A DNA stretch of 64,000 bases from Pogonophryne albipinna (Eukaryota; Chordata; Actinopteri; Perciformes; Artedidraconidae): positions 248,001 through 312,000 of the forward strand of contig CM053244.1 of assembly GCA_028583405.1 (NCBI GenBank), read 5' to 3'. This document shows, in pieces, positions 1 to 10,700 of the stretch. The notes below the pieces were generated by a model, which made no database searches, was not told the origin of the DNA, and saw nothing but the letters and a program-made list of their open reading frames with translations. Every line of letters begins with the position of its first letter. Position 1 is the first letter of the stretch. Position numbers and translations under genes: made by a program.

Positions 1-325
1 GTGCCTGCACCACGTCTTTTTGTCCGGTCGAGTCTTGGAAGACCAGAAGCTGTGTGGTTCATAAAAACATTTTCTTACTCAATATCTTACCCTAAGCCTA
101 ACCCTTTTATTTAAAATTGTATAATGTCTGAGCTTTTTTGCCGTCCGCGAGGAAAAGAAATGGGGCTCAAGTAGTTGGTTTCTCATACAATACTCATTAA
201 GTAATCGTTAATCAATCATTAACTAATCTTTAGCACTTTTTTGGAGCTAAATGTAATGTTAAATTAGCACCTGTGAGATACATTTACATATGTGTGTGTG
301 TTTGTGTGCGCGTTTGTGTGCATCC
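1..325. other. AT-rich non-coding DNA with one arm of a 79-bp direct repeat
   Basis: No gene is visible. Positions 91-169 recur in the same orientation at 474-552 with about one mismatch, so part of this stretch was duplicated or belongs to the same repeat family as the foldback element beside it. A TG-rich simple repeat lies at about 290-320. Confidence 0.6.
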
Positions 326-810
326 CAGTCTCACGGCATTTCGTGTTATAGTCACAAAATTAATTTAATCTATTGATTCGTGTTCACCAAGACGATTTTT
401 GCTTTTTTTTCATGTCACACAGAACGATTTTAAAGCCTCACGTCTGCACAGTGATCACACACACACACATCCACCTAAGCCTAACCCTTTTATTTAAAAT
501 TGTATAATGTCTGAGTTTTTTTGCCGTCCGCGAGGAAAAGAAATGGGGCTCAGAGCCTCAGAATACTGAAATATGTATTTAGAAAAAAATGTCCTTCTAA
601 TTTGGTGCAGGCATGAAACATACTACCAATAGAAATACATTTCTTCTAAAATCGTTCTGTCAGAATACTGAAATCTATTTTTTTAATCTATTTTTCCTTC
701 AAATTTGTTATTATTTACATTGCTTTTAAAATCGTTCTGTGTGACACGAAAAAAATGCGAAAATAGATTAGATTAATTTCGTGACTATAACACGAAATGC
801 CGGGAGACTG
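326..810. mobile_element. Foldback (inverted-repeat) element, non-autonomous, unclassified
   Basis: The outer 30 bases at 326-355 are the reverse complement of 781-810 with one mismatch. Weaker inverted similarity continues inward to about 434 and 722. There is no reading frame between the arms, so this is a small non-autonomous element or MITE. I could not identify a clear target-site duplication, so the family is open. The interior contains the second copy (474-552) of the direct repeat seen at 91-169. Confidence 0.65.
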
Positions 811-979
811 TGTTGGTGTGTGATATCACTGGCTGGCTCGTCATGGATGAGTGAATCAACATCCTGAAACAAACTCTCTTTTACACAAACAAAAGCCACC
901 TCCAATTTTTTTAAACAAAATTAAAAAAAGAGGCTGGCGTTAAACAATGATTGTTCGTTTTCATTCATAGCTCAATCAG

Positions 980-1168
980 GTTATATCACTCACAGGCTCC
1001 GCCCTCTAATGGACTCTATGGGTACTACCTTATCCTGCGTGCATTCCCCCACTGAGACTTCTATAGACGTAGCCGGCCTAGGGCGGGCCTACCTGAATGC
1101 GCGCGCATCACACCGTATATAAGGAGGCCTCGCCTCCTGCCCATCATCCTTTTCTCTTCAGCAGCGGA
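980..1168. repeat. Left arm of a ~190-bp inverted repeat flanking the DIRS fragments
   Basis: This segment is the reverse complement of 4785-4975 with high but imperfect identity. It contains a TATA-like string (TATATAAGG, about 1118). The two arms enclose about 3.6 kb holding both halves of a DIRS-type tyrosine recombinase gene. DIRS elements are known to have inverted terminal repeats and an internal complementary region. Which of these the arms represent cannot be decided from one copy. Confidence 0.7.
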
Positions 1169-1224
1169 AGTGATTCCACGAGAGACTGAGACGTATCTGA
1201 AAGTGAAAGTGAAAGAGAGAAAGT

Positions 1225-1665
1225 ATGGAGCCAGTACTGGACCATAAGACCTGCCCGAAATGTCCGAATCGGCCGAATTTGCTGTGCCCAGTCCGTGCTT
1301 TACGCACCTATATGGACAGGTCAAAAGAGTTTCGATGCAATGACCAACTCTTTGTATCCTGGGCTAACCCTCATAAGGGCAAGCCCGTTACCAGGCAACG
1401 GCTCTCCCACTGGATTGTGGAAGCGATTGCTCTGGCTTATACGAGTCAGGGTTTGCAGGCACCAACGGGCCTACATGCTCATTCTACTCGTGGACTGGCT
1501 ACATCCTGGGCTTTGTTCAAGGGTGTTTCCATCCAAGACATTTGTGCAGCAGCGAGCTGGTCCTCACCGCTCACTTTTGTCCGCTTTTACAGGCTAGATG
1601 TCTCTGCTCCAAGTGTGGCCCGTGCAGTGCTGGGTCCCGTGTTGAGACAGGGTTCTACCTGTTAA
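1225..1665 (+). pseudogene. DIRS-type retrotransposon tyrosine recombinase, C-terminal half
   Basis: The 146-residue frame matches the C-terminal half of a DIRS-type tyrosine recombinase, which integrates circular element DNA. I see the second active-site box as H86-S-T-R89 (context LHAHSTRG), a W112 in the next conserved stretch, and the likely nucleophile Y122 in FVRFYRL. The first catalytic arginine is not here: it lies in the separate N-terminal fragment at 4168-4790. The first methionine is probably not the native start, because the native protein should run in from the N-terminal half. The frame ends normally and is followed about 100 bp later by a palindromic terminus. It is a gene fragment and cannot be active alone. 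Confidence 0.8.
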
Positions 1666-1762
1666 GTTCTGGTTGTTTTGGTGATTTTGAGATAAGCATG
1701 TCTAGCAATACGGGAGTTTCAATATCCCATAGTGAGACATCGAACGGAGTGTTATGAATGAG

Positions 1763-2066
1763 AACTATAGGTTACTTACGTAACCCCAGTTCTCAGAGTA
1801 ACATGAAGTGAGATGTCTCACCAGACGGCCCTTCTTGCTAAGGCGAAGCGAGAAGAGGTGCTTATTTTGAATGACGCTGCGACGTAGCGCAAGCTACTTA
1901 AAGGATGGGTGGATTCCCTGACGTAGACGTCAAGATCACCAGCCAATCAGGATTGGCGTAATGAGATTGATGCTTCTGTTTGCATACGCGTTGAGGCGCA
2001 TCCCATAGTGAGACATCTCACTTCATGTTACTCTGAGAACTGGGGTTACGTAAGTAACCTATAGTT
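1763..2066. repeat. 304-bp palindrome with perfect 59-bp arms, likely DIRS terminal repeats
   Basis: Positions 1763-1821 are the exact reverse complement of 2008-2066. The spacer of about 186 bp has no gene. It starts about 100 bp after the end of the recombinase fragment, which is where a DIRS terminal repeat is expected. Two facing termini could be a circle junction or a solo terminal palindrome. The right arm ends where the LINE ORF1 fragment begins. Confidence 0.75.
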
Positions 2067-2824
2067 TTCCCCAGAAGGCTGTCCAATTATTTACGAAGCC
2101 CACATTGTTTGCTGGGCACCACCAAGACAACCAGTGCTGAAATGATGACATGCGGCTATACATGTCATCATTGATCAGATTGGGGAGGAGACCAGAGAAG
2201 ATAACGGTGTCCGACATTGTTTTAGCATAACTACACACCGACTCCACATTAAGTTTGGTGCATTCTTATTGGCGTAAACGAACATCATTACCACCGACGT
2301 GAATAACAATCCTACTGTATTTACGTTTATTTGTAGCCAGCAGTTTAAGATGCGCCTCAACGTCGCCCGCTCTGGCCCCCGGAATGCATGTGACTGTGGA
2401 GGCTTCGGTCTCTAAATTCACGTGTCTCATAATAGAGCTACCAATAACCAGAGTTGGCTTCTCAGCGGGTGTTTCGCTGAGTGGGAATATCTGTTAGATA
2501 CATAAACAGGTTGGTGGGGACCTGCGGGTTTCGCGTTATGCCCCTTCTGAACAGTCACCCAGTCTCCCTGATGCTCGGGAGTTGCCGGGGACGGCTAATA
2601 GGAGCTACCTTTTGCCGGTCCGCACCGGCTAACATGGGCTTTATTGTAGCTGAGTTACTTTCTAAGATGCGGAGCCGGGCTTCTATGGCTATGATTCCCG
2701 CCTCCAACCTAACAACTATACTACATTTAACACATGTATCGGTACCAGTAAAGGAGGTAGAGAAGTAACCAAACATGAGACAGGTAGAGCAGGAAATAGC
2801 ACCCGAGGGTGGGGAAAGAGCCAT
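2067..2824 (-). pseudogene. LINE ORF1-like fragment with SGNH/GDSL esterase domain (CR1/L2 group)
   Basis: Reading the minus strand from 2824, a Cys-rich segment (CSTCLMFGYF then DTCVKC) is followed by a region with the SGNH-hydrolase pattern: a block with [11 protein letters not shown], then HVGGNDV (the G-x-N-D block), then the stretch VIFSGLLPNL. Esterase domains in ORF1 are established for CR1-like LINEs. The frame is broken by at least one in-frame stop (about 2270, just after GGNDVRLRQ) and by a shift upstream. The fragment stops at the edge of the DIRS palindrome, which suggests interruption or truncation there. No ORF2 partner is joined to it. Confidence 0.65.
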
Positions 2825-3000
2825 GGCTAGCTATCAAGCTAAAGTAGCTACCGTTAGCAAACTCGAAAAGAATGTAGGCAATTGTGGAGTTACAGTCGCT
2901 AAGAGAAGGAGAGTTGTGAGTGCTTAAGCTGTAGTAACATGTGATTACAACGTCAGGCAGTTGCCGTGATCAAGAGTTTTAAAACGATCGATTAAGTTAA

Positions 3001-4117
3001 CCTGTTAAGCCCGAAGGTCCCCGCCGGCGGGTACTTTAGTTTTATTTTTCTTCACACTGGGGATCTTAATATTTAAGAACCTATTAATGTGTTATACCAG
3101 ATTAACGGGAATAATCTCAGCTAACTGACGATACAAACCATTTTTACCAAAACAAAACACAAGTCTCATAAGAAGCATCTAAATGACCCAAGCGAAAAAT
3201 GCTAACCTATTACTGCACCGATAATCACTCCTAGCTCCCTTATTACTTATCCTAGGTACACAGCCAACACATCGTTTATGATCGCAAGGAGACACATAAT
3301 CTAAAGGTGCCCACCTCAACACTGAAAGTTACAACCTCGCGACGTTATCAACAAAAACGTACATCAAAACAAGTGGCGCTAGGTAGTCCACAACGCTAAC
3401 ATGGCTTACCTTCGTCTTTGTCTGGTCTAAACTGGTCTTCAATGGCATTAAAACGATGGTGTAGTTAATCCATAGGTTAATCCAATGTGACTGCGTCCCC
3501 TTTGAAATGTTCTGATAATCCATAAGCAATAAAACAGCTTTTCCGTTGCTTGATATCAGAGCAGCGATATTTCTCCCCTCTCCTGCAAGCTAGCATGCGC
3601 AGAGAGGCCACAATTTTTTTTAACATGAGTGTGTGCGGGACTATTTCCCTTGGATTCTATTGGCTCCAACGGTCAGAAAGAGATGTCACATGTCAAAATC
3701 GAACAAGGGGGGCCAGAGATATGGAAAATCCACCCAAATGGCCCCAGAAGATGTTTTTTTTGCTAAATCTGGCTAAAAAGGTCAAATATCACTTATTTTG
3801 CATCAATCTTGATACAGGGTACTTATTATATGTTGTACTTTGGATTCCTAAAGCTTTTAGTCTACTAACCCATCATCCAAGGTTAGTTTTCACTATAAGT
3901 ACAAAATATAATTTACACTATAATTTACAGTTTTTTACCATGTTCAATCTGAATTTTCTTTAAAATAAAAAACATCTATATTGATTCTGACTTTTCTACA
4001 TCAAACTCACAGGTAGATTATTAATTTAACCCTTTTAGAAGGGAAGATATGGTCATTTGTTCTGGGAATGTCATTTTCGAGCCTGAAACCTGAAAAACAG
4101 GCTTGGGGCCTAACAGG
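3001..4117 (-). mobile_element. TTAA-flanked family M, copy 1 (complete, 1,117 bp)
   Basis: The element begins CCTGTTAAGCCC and ends with the inverted GGCCTAACAGG, with TTAA on both sides (2997-3000 and 4118-4121). TTAA duplications are typical of piggyBac-like elements, although other TTAA-targeting superfamilies exist. On the minus strand it carries an exon-like frame beginning MLMDYQNISK (start at 3529). The frame runs to a consensus splice donor AAG|GTAAGC at about 3410. The same frame and donor occur in copy 2, so this looks like the retained first exon of a larger parent element. No transposase is present. Confidence 0.85.
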
Positions 4118-4167
4118 TTAAGATAATAAGCTATCAGCAAAAGAACAGGCACACGGGATACCCGGAG

Positions 4168-4790
4168 ATGACAACAACAACCGGAAGTTACAACATGCTT
4201 ACCGCAATATTGGTCCGTGTAGAAACAGAAACTATCTGCATAACCTATTACAGGCCAAAATGGCTGGGGTTCCAGCGATGGTGTGAGGAGCGGGGAATAG
4301 AGCCCCTATCTTGTGAGCTAGGCTCTATTTTGTCCTTCTTACAGTTATTGGTGGACAGAGGGCTGGCGCATTCCACAGTGAAGGTGTATACAGCAGCCAT
4401 CTCGTCCTGTCATGAGGGATTTGGTGGCAGGTCAGCCTTTAGTCAACCACTGATGTTGCGGTGGGTTAGGCACAGGGGGTTAGGAGACTGCGCCCTGTGG
4501 TGCACGTCTCCACCCCGCAGTGGGACCTGCCCCTAGTGCTCGAGGCTCTGGCCTCAGGAAATTTCATCCTATAGAGCTCTCCTCTCTGAAAGCATTGTCG
4601 TGGAAAACAGCTTTGCTTCTTGCCTTAACGTCAGCCAAAAGAGTGTCCGAGTTAACTGCTCTGTCGGTGCACCCGAGTTGTTAATTCGGGGTGACCAGAG
4701 CGGGGCAACACTTAGACCGAACCCCTCCTTTGTGCCTAAAAACTTAAGGAGTGCGTTCAGGTCAAGGGCACTGTCTGTCCTATTCCGCTC
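4168..4790 (+). pseudogene. DIRS-type tyrosine recombinase, N-terminal and central part
   Basis: The open part (4168-4536) carries a core-binding domain (YYRPKWLGFQRWCEERG, then STVKVYTAAISS). In other frames downstream the sequence continues to ALSWKTALLLALTSAKRVSE. The arginine of AKRVSEL, codon 4640-4642, is the likely first catalytic arginine of the recombinase. There is at least one frameshift near 4490, stops near 4575-4590, and another break near 4680. The remaining active-site residues are in the fragment at 1225-1665, upstream on the same strand, so the halves are in reversed order. The similarity ends where the right inverted arm begins. Confidence 0.75.
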
Positions 4791-4975
4791 GCTGAAGAGA
4801 GGTGTAGGATGATAGTCAGGAGGCGAGGCCTTCTTATATACGGTGTGATGCACACGCATTCAGGTAGGCCCGCCCTAGGCCGGCTACGTCTATAGAAGTT
4901 TCAGTGGGGGAATGCACGCAGGATAAGGTAGTACCCATAGAGTCCAGTAGAGGGCTACGCCTGTGCTAATATAAC
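4785..4975. repeat. Right arm of the ~190-bp inverted repeat around the DIRS fragments
   Basis: Reverse complement of 980-1168 with several mismatches. It follows directly on the recombinase N-terminal fragment. A further short motif (GGGTTACAATACGTAACCC, about 4978-4997) just outside resembles the terminal palindrome at 1763-2066. Confidence 0.7.
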
Positions 4976-4997
4976 AAGGGTTACAATACGTAACCCA

Positions 4998-6360
4998 ACG
5001 TTTCTGTCTGGCTGCAGATTGGTGGACGGCTGCTGCTCTCCTGCACTTCCTGAACACAGTCCAGCAGAAGAGGACGGGACGTTCACTGACTGAGACTGAG
5101 AGACAGAAAGCCACCAGGGTTTTCATTCTGTAAAAACTAAAAAACTACAATGTTATTCTAAGAAAATAGACAGAAACTGCTTTTTGGTACTAATAAATGC
5201 TGGCAATAGCTGTTTTCAATAATAGCAAGAATCTGAACCAGGACTCTCCCTCATGAGAGAGGAAGTTCGCTGTTGGCCCTGGAAACTCTGATGAGTCTTC
5301 AATAACATTATTCTATAATGCATCGCTGTATTCCTGTGTAATCCTAAACTCTGTCACGAAATGGGAAATTAAAAAGATAATGTGTTTTTTAATTCTTGTG
5401 CACAACCATTCGGGAACCAGGAGTGGCTGTCAACTGTGATCGAAAACACAGTCAGTGTGTGTGAAAACACGTGATTTCACAAGCCGTCAAGACATTCACG
5501 TCTAGCTCTGCTTATGTCACGCTGCAGACTCACTGGACTACAACCCCCCCCCAAAAAACACACACATACTGTAAAATTCGCAATGTACATTTTTCATTTA
5601 GGGACTGAAAGGAACCTGCTGCCCCAACTCAATTGTTCAATCTGACCATTGATTGACAGTTTTAGAATGGACCTGCTCCATATCTGGGGATAAGATACTG
5701 TTTGATGAATGTTGACATGTTTCTAATATTGATTGAGTTATAACAGGTAACACAGATGCAGAATCAGTGGCCAAGGGGCTGCTGTAAGTTGACCGGTGAG
5801 TAATGTTTCAACAGGTATTAAAGTAACTGAGGTTTGAAATGTAGAGAGAACATATTACAGTTAAAGCTAAAACATAGTAATGTAATGAGACATAATTTAA
5901 TTTAGACAGCATCATGTAACTAGCCTGGTAAAGAAGTAAAAGCCATAGACTCTATTGTTTAGGTCATTATGGGGATATACATTTCATCTAAATTCATAAT
6001 AGAAAGACATTTGATGACAGTTTGTTGGAATTCTGTATTCATTTTTCAGCTTGATAATATCTAAGCACTGACAGGTAAAAGCAGTATCACCAGGAAATCC
6101 TTCACTTTGTCAGTATCATGATTTTGGTTGTTTTTGAATCCATAACATTAGTGTGTTTCTTTACCAGAAACATTAGCAGTTCATATTATATTTAGATTTT
6201 AAATAGGATCTCAGGGATTTCATTTAAAAATAAACACAGATGCTTGTCAGAAAGGCAGAGCTATTGAAATATGTTATTTAGTTCACCTAGAGAGGTGGGG
6301 GTTTTACTTTTAGTATTTTTATCCAAGTATTGAGATTCTGAAGCTGCACTGGCAGATAGG
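4998..6360. other. AT-rich DNA without recognisable genes
   Basis: I see no gene, no inverted-repeat element and no coding frame of convincing length. A run of C and A near 5545 and ordinary AT-rich sequence make up the rest. The far right end may include undetected upstream parts of the ERV-like element. Confidence 0.5.
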
Positions 6361-6418
6361 AGGGCCCCGGAGCCCGGAGCATAGGCTTGAGGGATTTGTA
6401 TCAGATTTCTCCACACAG

Positions 6419-6733
6419 GTTGGTGATGCAAGGGGGACCCAGGAGGCCGACACAGCGGAGTTCGTCTGGCTGAAGGTCATCAGGACAAAGTGGCTCAACC
6501 CCAGGCTCTCCGGCCCCGACCGAGTGACCCAGCGGATCTCTCATGCCGTCCGCGTGGGAGAAAAGGGGGACAGCGCGTACCACGGGAGCCAGTGTGCGGC
6601 GGGGAAACCACCTGCTAGGACCGGGGACGACATCAGGACGGACGTGGCCCTCGCAGAGGAGGTCGACTCGGAAGCAGCCATCAGTGAACTGGACGACAAC
6701 GACCTCGAGGACATCCTTACAGCAGACGACTAG
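6419..6733 (+). pseudogene. Retroviral-type pol remnant: integrase C-terminal region
   Basis: A 105-codon open stretch includes FVWLKVIRTKWLNPRLSGP, which resembles the C-terminal SH3-like domain of retroviral/ERV integrases, then an acidic tail and a stop. The family makes integrase, which joins viral DNA to the host genome. The zinc-binding and catalytic domains are not present upstream in any frame I could follow, so this is a short old remnant. Base composition is much more GC-rich than its surroundings. About 340 bp downstream come a purine-rich tract and an LTR-like segment, in the order expected for the 3' end of a provirus lacking a visible env. A sequence like a 3' splice site sits at its left edge, so the true left limit is uncertain. 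Confidence 0.5.
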
Positions 6734-7072
6734 GAAGCGGCTGTCAGCGGGCTGGGGGACTTGTCGAGGCAGCAGAGGAGTCTACTTCTCTCTGATCAGT
6801 TCCACCAGTGAAGGGAAAACCGCATCTCCCCCTCCCTATTGGGGGGGGGGGGGGGGGGCTGAGGATTCACCACAAAACGAGACTGCTTTCTAGCGCTCAG
6901 GTTGCCCTCTCATGGTTCCTTCACGGCCATGGAAAGTGGTGTTCTGTTCCCAAAGATTTCAAGTACTTTGGGTCTCAGTTTCTGATAGATTCATACAATA
7001 TTGGGGGACAGACACAGTGGAAAGGAATGACAGTAGTTAAGTTTCAAGTGCCTTGTGTAAGTTGGTCTCTTT

Positions 7073-7092
7073 AGAGAGAGACCAAAAGGGGG
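7073..7092 (+). promoter_or_regulatory. Polypurine tract before a 3' LTR
   Basis: A purine-rich run (AGAGAGAG, then AAAAGGGGG) immediately precedes the putative LTR, as expected of the primer for plus-strand synthesis in LTR elements. Confidence 0.5.
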
Positions 7093-7097
7093 ATTAT

Positions 7098-7689
7098 TGA
7101 AGTGAAATATTTGTATGTATTCATGTTAGCAAACTATGAATAAGCTTAAATGGGAAATAATCTGTGTAAAACCGTGAGCTGGATTCAGGGCCTGCTGACA
7201 TGTGTTTTGGAGAACAAAGGAACATGGGGGGAAGGGTAAGGGCATGTCTTGGTTGGCAGCCATCTTAGATCGAGAGATAAGGCTGACCTAAGGTCTGAGG
7301 TGTTTATGATATTTGGGCGGCCAATCAGGGAGGTCCACAAGGGAGGATCAGATATCTCCTCCCATCCCATTGTAAGACCAGTATAAAACACAGACACACG
7401 CTGGGTTCAGCCTCTTTTGGCTGGCTGGCTGGCTCTTTGCTGGCTGGCCGGCTCAAATGCATCAGGTAAAGTGGGGATCCCAAAGATAACTGTATTGAAT
7501 TTGTACTGTATTTGATTGTATTGCATTGTCATATTACCATTAAAGTAGATTATTGTTTAACGGTTACTTGGTAGCTCTGGATTCCTTCCTGTGTTTTTTA
7601 ACCAGCTTGATAAGGACGCGCGGAGATTTGAAAAGCGGACAAGATATCCCTCTTAATCTCTATCAATACCTAATAGTCTCCACCACGCA
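7098..7689 (+). repeat. Putative 3' LTR of an ERV-like element
   Basis: It starts with TG just after the purine tract. Inside it are a TATA box (GTATAAAA, 7381-7388), a CTGG-rich repeat after the presumed cap region, and an ATTAAA polyadenylation signal at 7539-7544. The right limit at a CA (7688-7689) is a guess: no second LTR is in the window to align and no target duplication was found. Confidence 0.45.
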
Positions 7690-7747
7690 TTGAGAGCAGG
7701 CTGGAGTTTTTGGGAGGTGGATTTAAAGAGACATTAGGTAAATATCT

Positions 7748-10700
7748 ACATTACATTACATTACATTGCATTTAGCTGACGCTTTTATCCAAAGCGACTT
7801 ACAATAAGTGCGTTCGACCAACAAAATACAAACTTGAAGAAAACAGAATCATATAAGTACATCAGGTTTCATAAAGCAAAAACATTTCAAGTGCTACTCA
7901 ACTGGCTTTAGGTAAGCCAGTCCTTTATTAGTATATAAGTGCTTTGTTAATAGTTCTATTGCTCGAAGTGGAGTCGAAAGAGATGAGTTTTCAGTCTGCG
8001 CCGGAAGGTGTGTAAGCTATCTGCTGTCCTGATGTCAATGGGGAGCTCATTCCACCATTTTGGAGCCAGGATAGCAAACCCACATGTTTTTGCTGATGGG
8101 AACTTGGGTCCCCTTGGCAGCGAGGGTGCAGCGAGCCGTTTGGTTGATGCAGAGCGGAGTGCACGTGCTGGGGTGTACGGTTTAACCATGTCCTGGATGT
8201 AGGAAGGGCCAGACCCATTCGCAGCATGGTACGCAAGTACCATTGTCTTGAAGTGGATTCTAGCAGTTACCGGAAGCCAGTGGAGGGAGCAGAGGAGCGG
8301 GGTGGTGTGGGAGAATTTAGGAAGGTTGAAGACCAGACGAGCCGCTGCATTCTGGATGAGCTGCAGAGGTCGGATGGCACATGCAGGTAGACCAGCCAGG
8401 AGGGAGTTGCAGTAGTCTAGGCGTGAGATGACGAGAGCCTGGACCAGAACCTGCGTCGCTTTCTGGGTCAGCTGGGGACGTATCCTCCTGATGTTGTAAA
8501 GCGTGTATCTGCAGCAACGGGTTGTAGCAGCTATGTTTGCAGTGAAGGACAGGTTGTTGTCTAGGATCACACCCAGATTCCTTGCAGTCTGAGTCGGGGA
8601 AACAACAGAGGTGCCGATGTTGATTGTTAGGTCAAGAGTGGGACAATCTTTTCCCGGAAGGAAAAGCAGTTCAGTCTTGTCAAGGTTGAGCTTGAGGTGA
8701 TGAGCAGACATCCACTGAGAGATGTCAGCTAGACAAGCAGAGATGCGTGCGACGACCTGGGTCTCTGAGCGGGGAAAGGACAGAATTAATTGGGTGTCGT
8801 CAGCGTAGCAGTGGTATGAAAAACCATGCGGGCTAATGACAGATCCGAGCGAGTTTGTGTACAAGGAGAAGAGGAGGGAACCAAGAACAGAGCCCTGAGG
8901 GACCCCTGTAGTTAATTGACAAGGGTCGGACTCTGACCCTCTCCAAGTAACCCTGTAGGTGCGGTCTTTGAGGTATGAGGTGATGAGGGAAAGTGCAGAG
9001 CCTGAAACTCCAAGTTCTTGGAGAGTGCGAAGGAGGATCTGATGGTTCACCGTGTTGAATGCAGCAGACAGGTCCAACAGGATGATGACAGAGGAGAGGG
9101 AGGCTGCTTTAGCAGTGTGCAGTTCCTCAGTGACAGCAAGGAGGGCAGTTTCTGTGGAGTGACCTGCCTTGAAACCAGACTGGTGCGGATCCAGAAGGTT
9201 GTTCTGATGGAGATAACAGGAGAGTTGTTTAAAGACAGCCTGTTCAAGTGTTTTAGACAGGAACGGGAGGAGAGAGACAGGCCTGTAGTTTATAACATCA
9301 GACGGGTTGAGAGTGGGTTTCTTTAGGAGAGGGTTTACTCTTGCCTCCTTGAGACTGTTTGGAAAGTGACCAGAAGTTAGAGAAGTGTTGATGAAATGGG
9401 TGAGAAACGGTAGAATATCAGGATCGATAGTCTGAAGGAGGTTTGAAGGGATAGGGTCCAGAGGACAGGTGGTAGGGCGGGCAGAGGTAATGAGGGTAAG
9501 AACCTCACTTGGAGAGAGAGGGGAAAAGGAGGTCAGTGTGTGGGTGAAAGGAGGGTCTGGTGACCCAGTGGTGAGTAAAGGTGAGTCAGAAAAAGAAGAG
9601 CGAATATCATCAACCTTTTTTTCAAAGTGGTTAACAAAGTCGCTTGACAGAAGGGAGGAGGGGGGAGGGGCTTTGGGAGGGTCCAGGAGGCAGGAGAAGA
9701 TGGAAAATAGTTTTTGGGGATTGGAATAGGAAGATTGGATCTTATCTTGAAAGAAAGTGCTTTTTGCCTGAGAGATGGAAGCAGAGAAAGAGGAGAGGAG
9801 AGCCTGATAGGTTAGGAGGTCGTCACGGTGTTTGGATTTCCACCGTTTCCGCTCTGCTGCCCGAAGGACGGTTCTATTAGCACGCAGTGCGTCATTTAGC
9901 CAGGGAGCAGGAGGGGACTGACGAGCCTGCCGAGATGTGAGAGGACAGAGAGAGTCCAGAGAGGATGAGAGAGTAGAGAGGAGAGTTTCTGCAGCAGAGT
10001 TTGGAAGTAGGAGTTGGAACGAGTCAGAGGAAGGGAGGGCTGAGAGCACCGATGAGGAAAAGGTAGAGGGGGAAAGGGAACGAAGGTTACGGCGGACAGG
10101 TGCAGGATGAGAAGAGATTAGTTTGTTATGTTTGGAAAGGGGTAGAGAGAATGAAATGAAGAAGTGATCGGATGTGTGGAGCAGGTTTACAGAGAGGTTA
10201 GAAGTAGTGCAGTTCCTTGAGAATATGAGATCAAGGACATTGCCAGCTTTATGAGTTGGTGGGGATGGAGACAGTGAGAAAGCAAAGGCGGTTAACAGAG
10301 ATGTTAGTTTGTCTATCTTCCCTGTCTGGAGGTTGAAGTCTCCGAGAAGTACAGTGGGAGGGCCAGTTTCAGGGATGTGTGAGAGGAGATTATCTAATTC
10401 CTCCAAGAAGTCTCCCAAGGCGCCTGGTGGACGGTAGAGAACAACAATGGTTAATTGTATAGGATGGGTTACTGTGACGGCATGGAATTCAAAGGTGGAA
10501 GGAGTGAAGTTAGGTAGCTTGAAGAGGGAAAAGCTCCATTTGGGAGAGAGCAGGAGACCAGTGCCACCTCCTCTGCCAGTGGGTCTGGGTGTATGGGAGA
10601 AGGAATATGCTGTGGAGAGAGCTGCTGGGGTGGATGTGTTGGATGGAGTAATCCAGGTCTCAGTGAGAGCAAGGAAATCCAGAGACTGCAGGGAAGCGTA

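Noticed and set aside
9018..9326. Plus-strand frames over the L2 copies (also 20120-20404 and 59214-59615)
   Set aside because: They repeat at the same place in each L2 copy as antisense shadows of the reverse-transcriptase frame.
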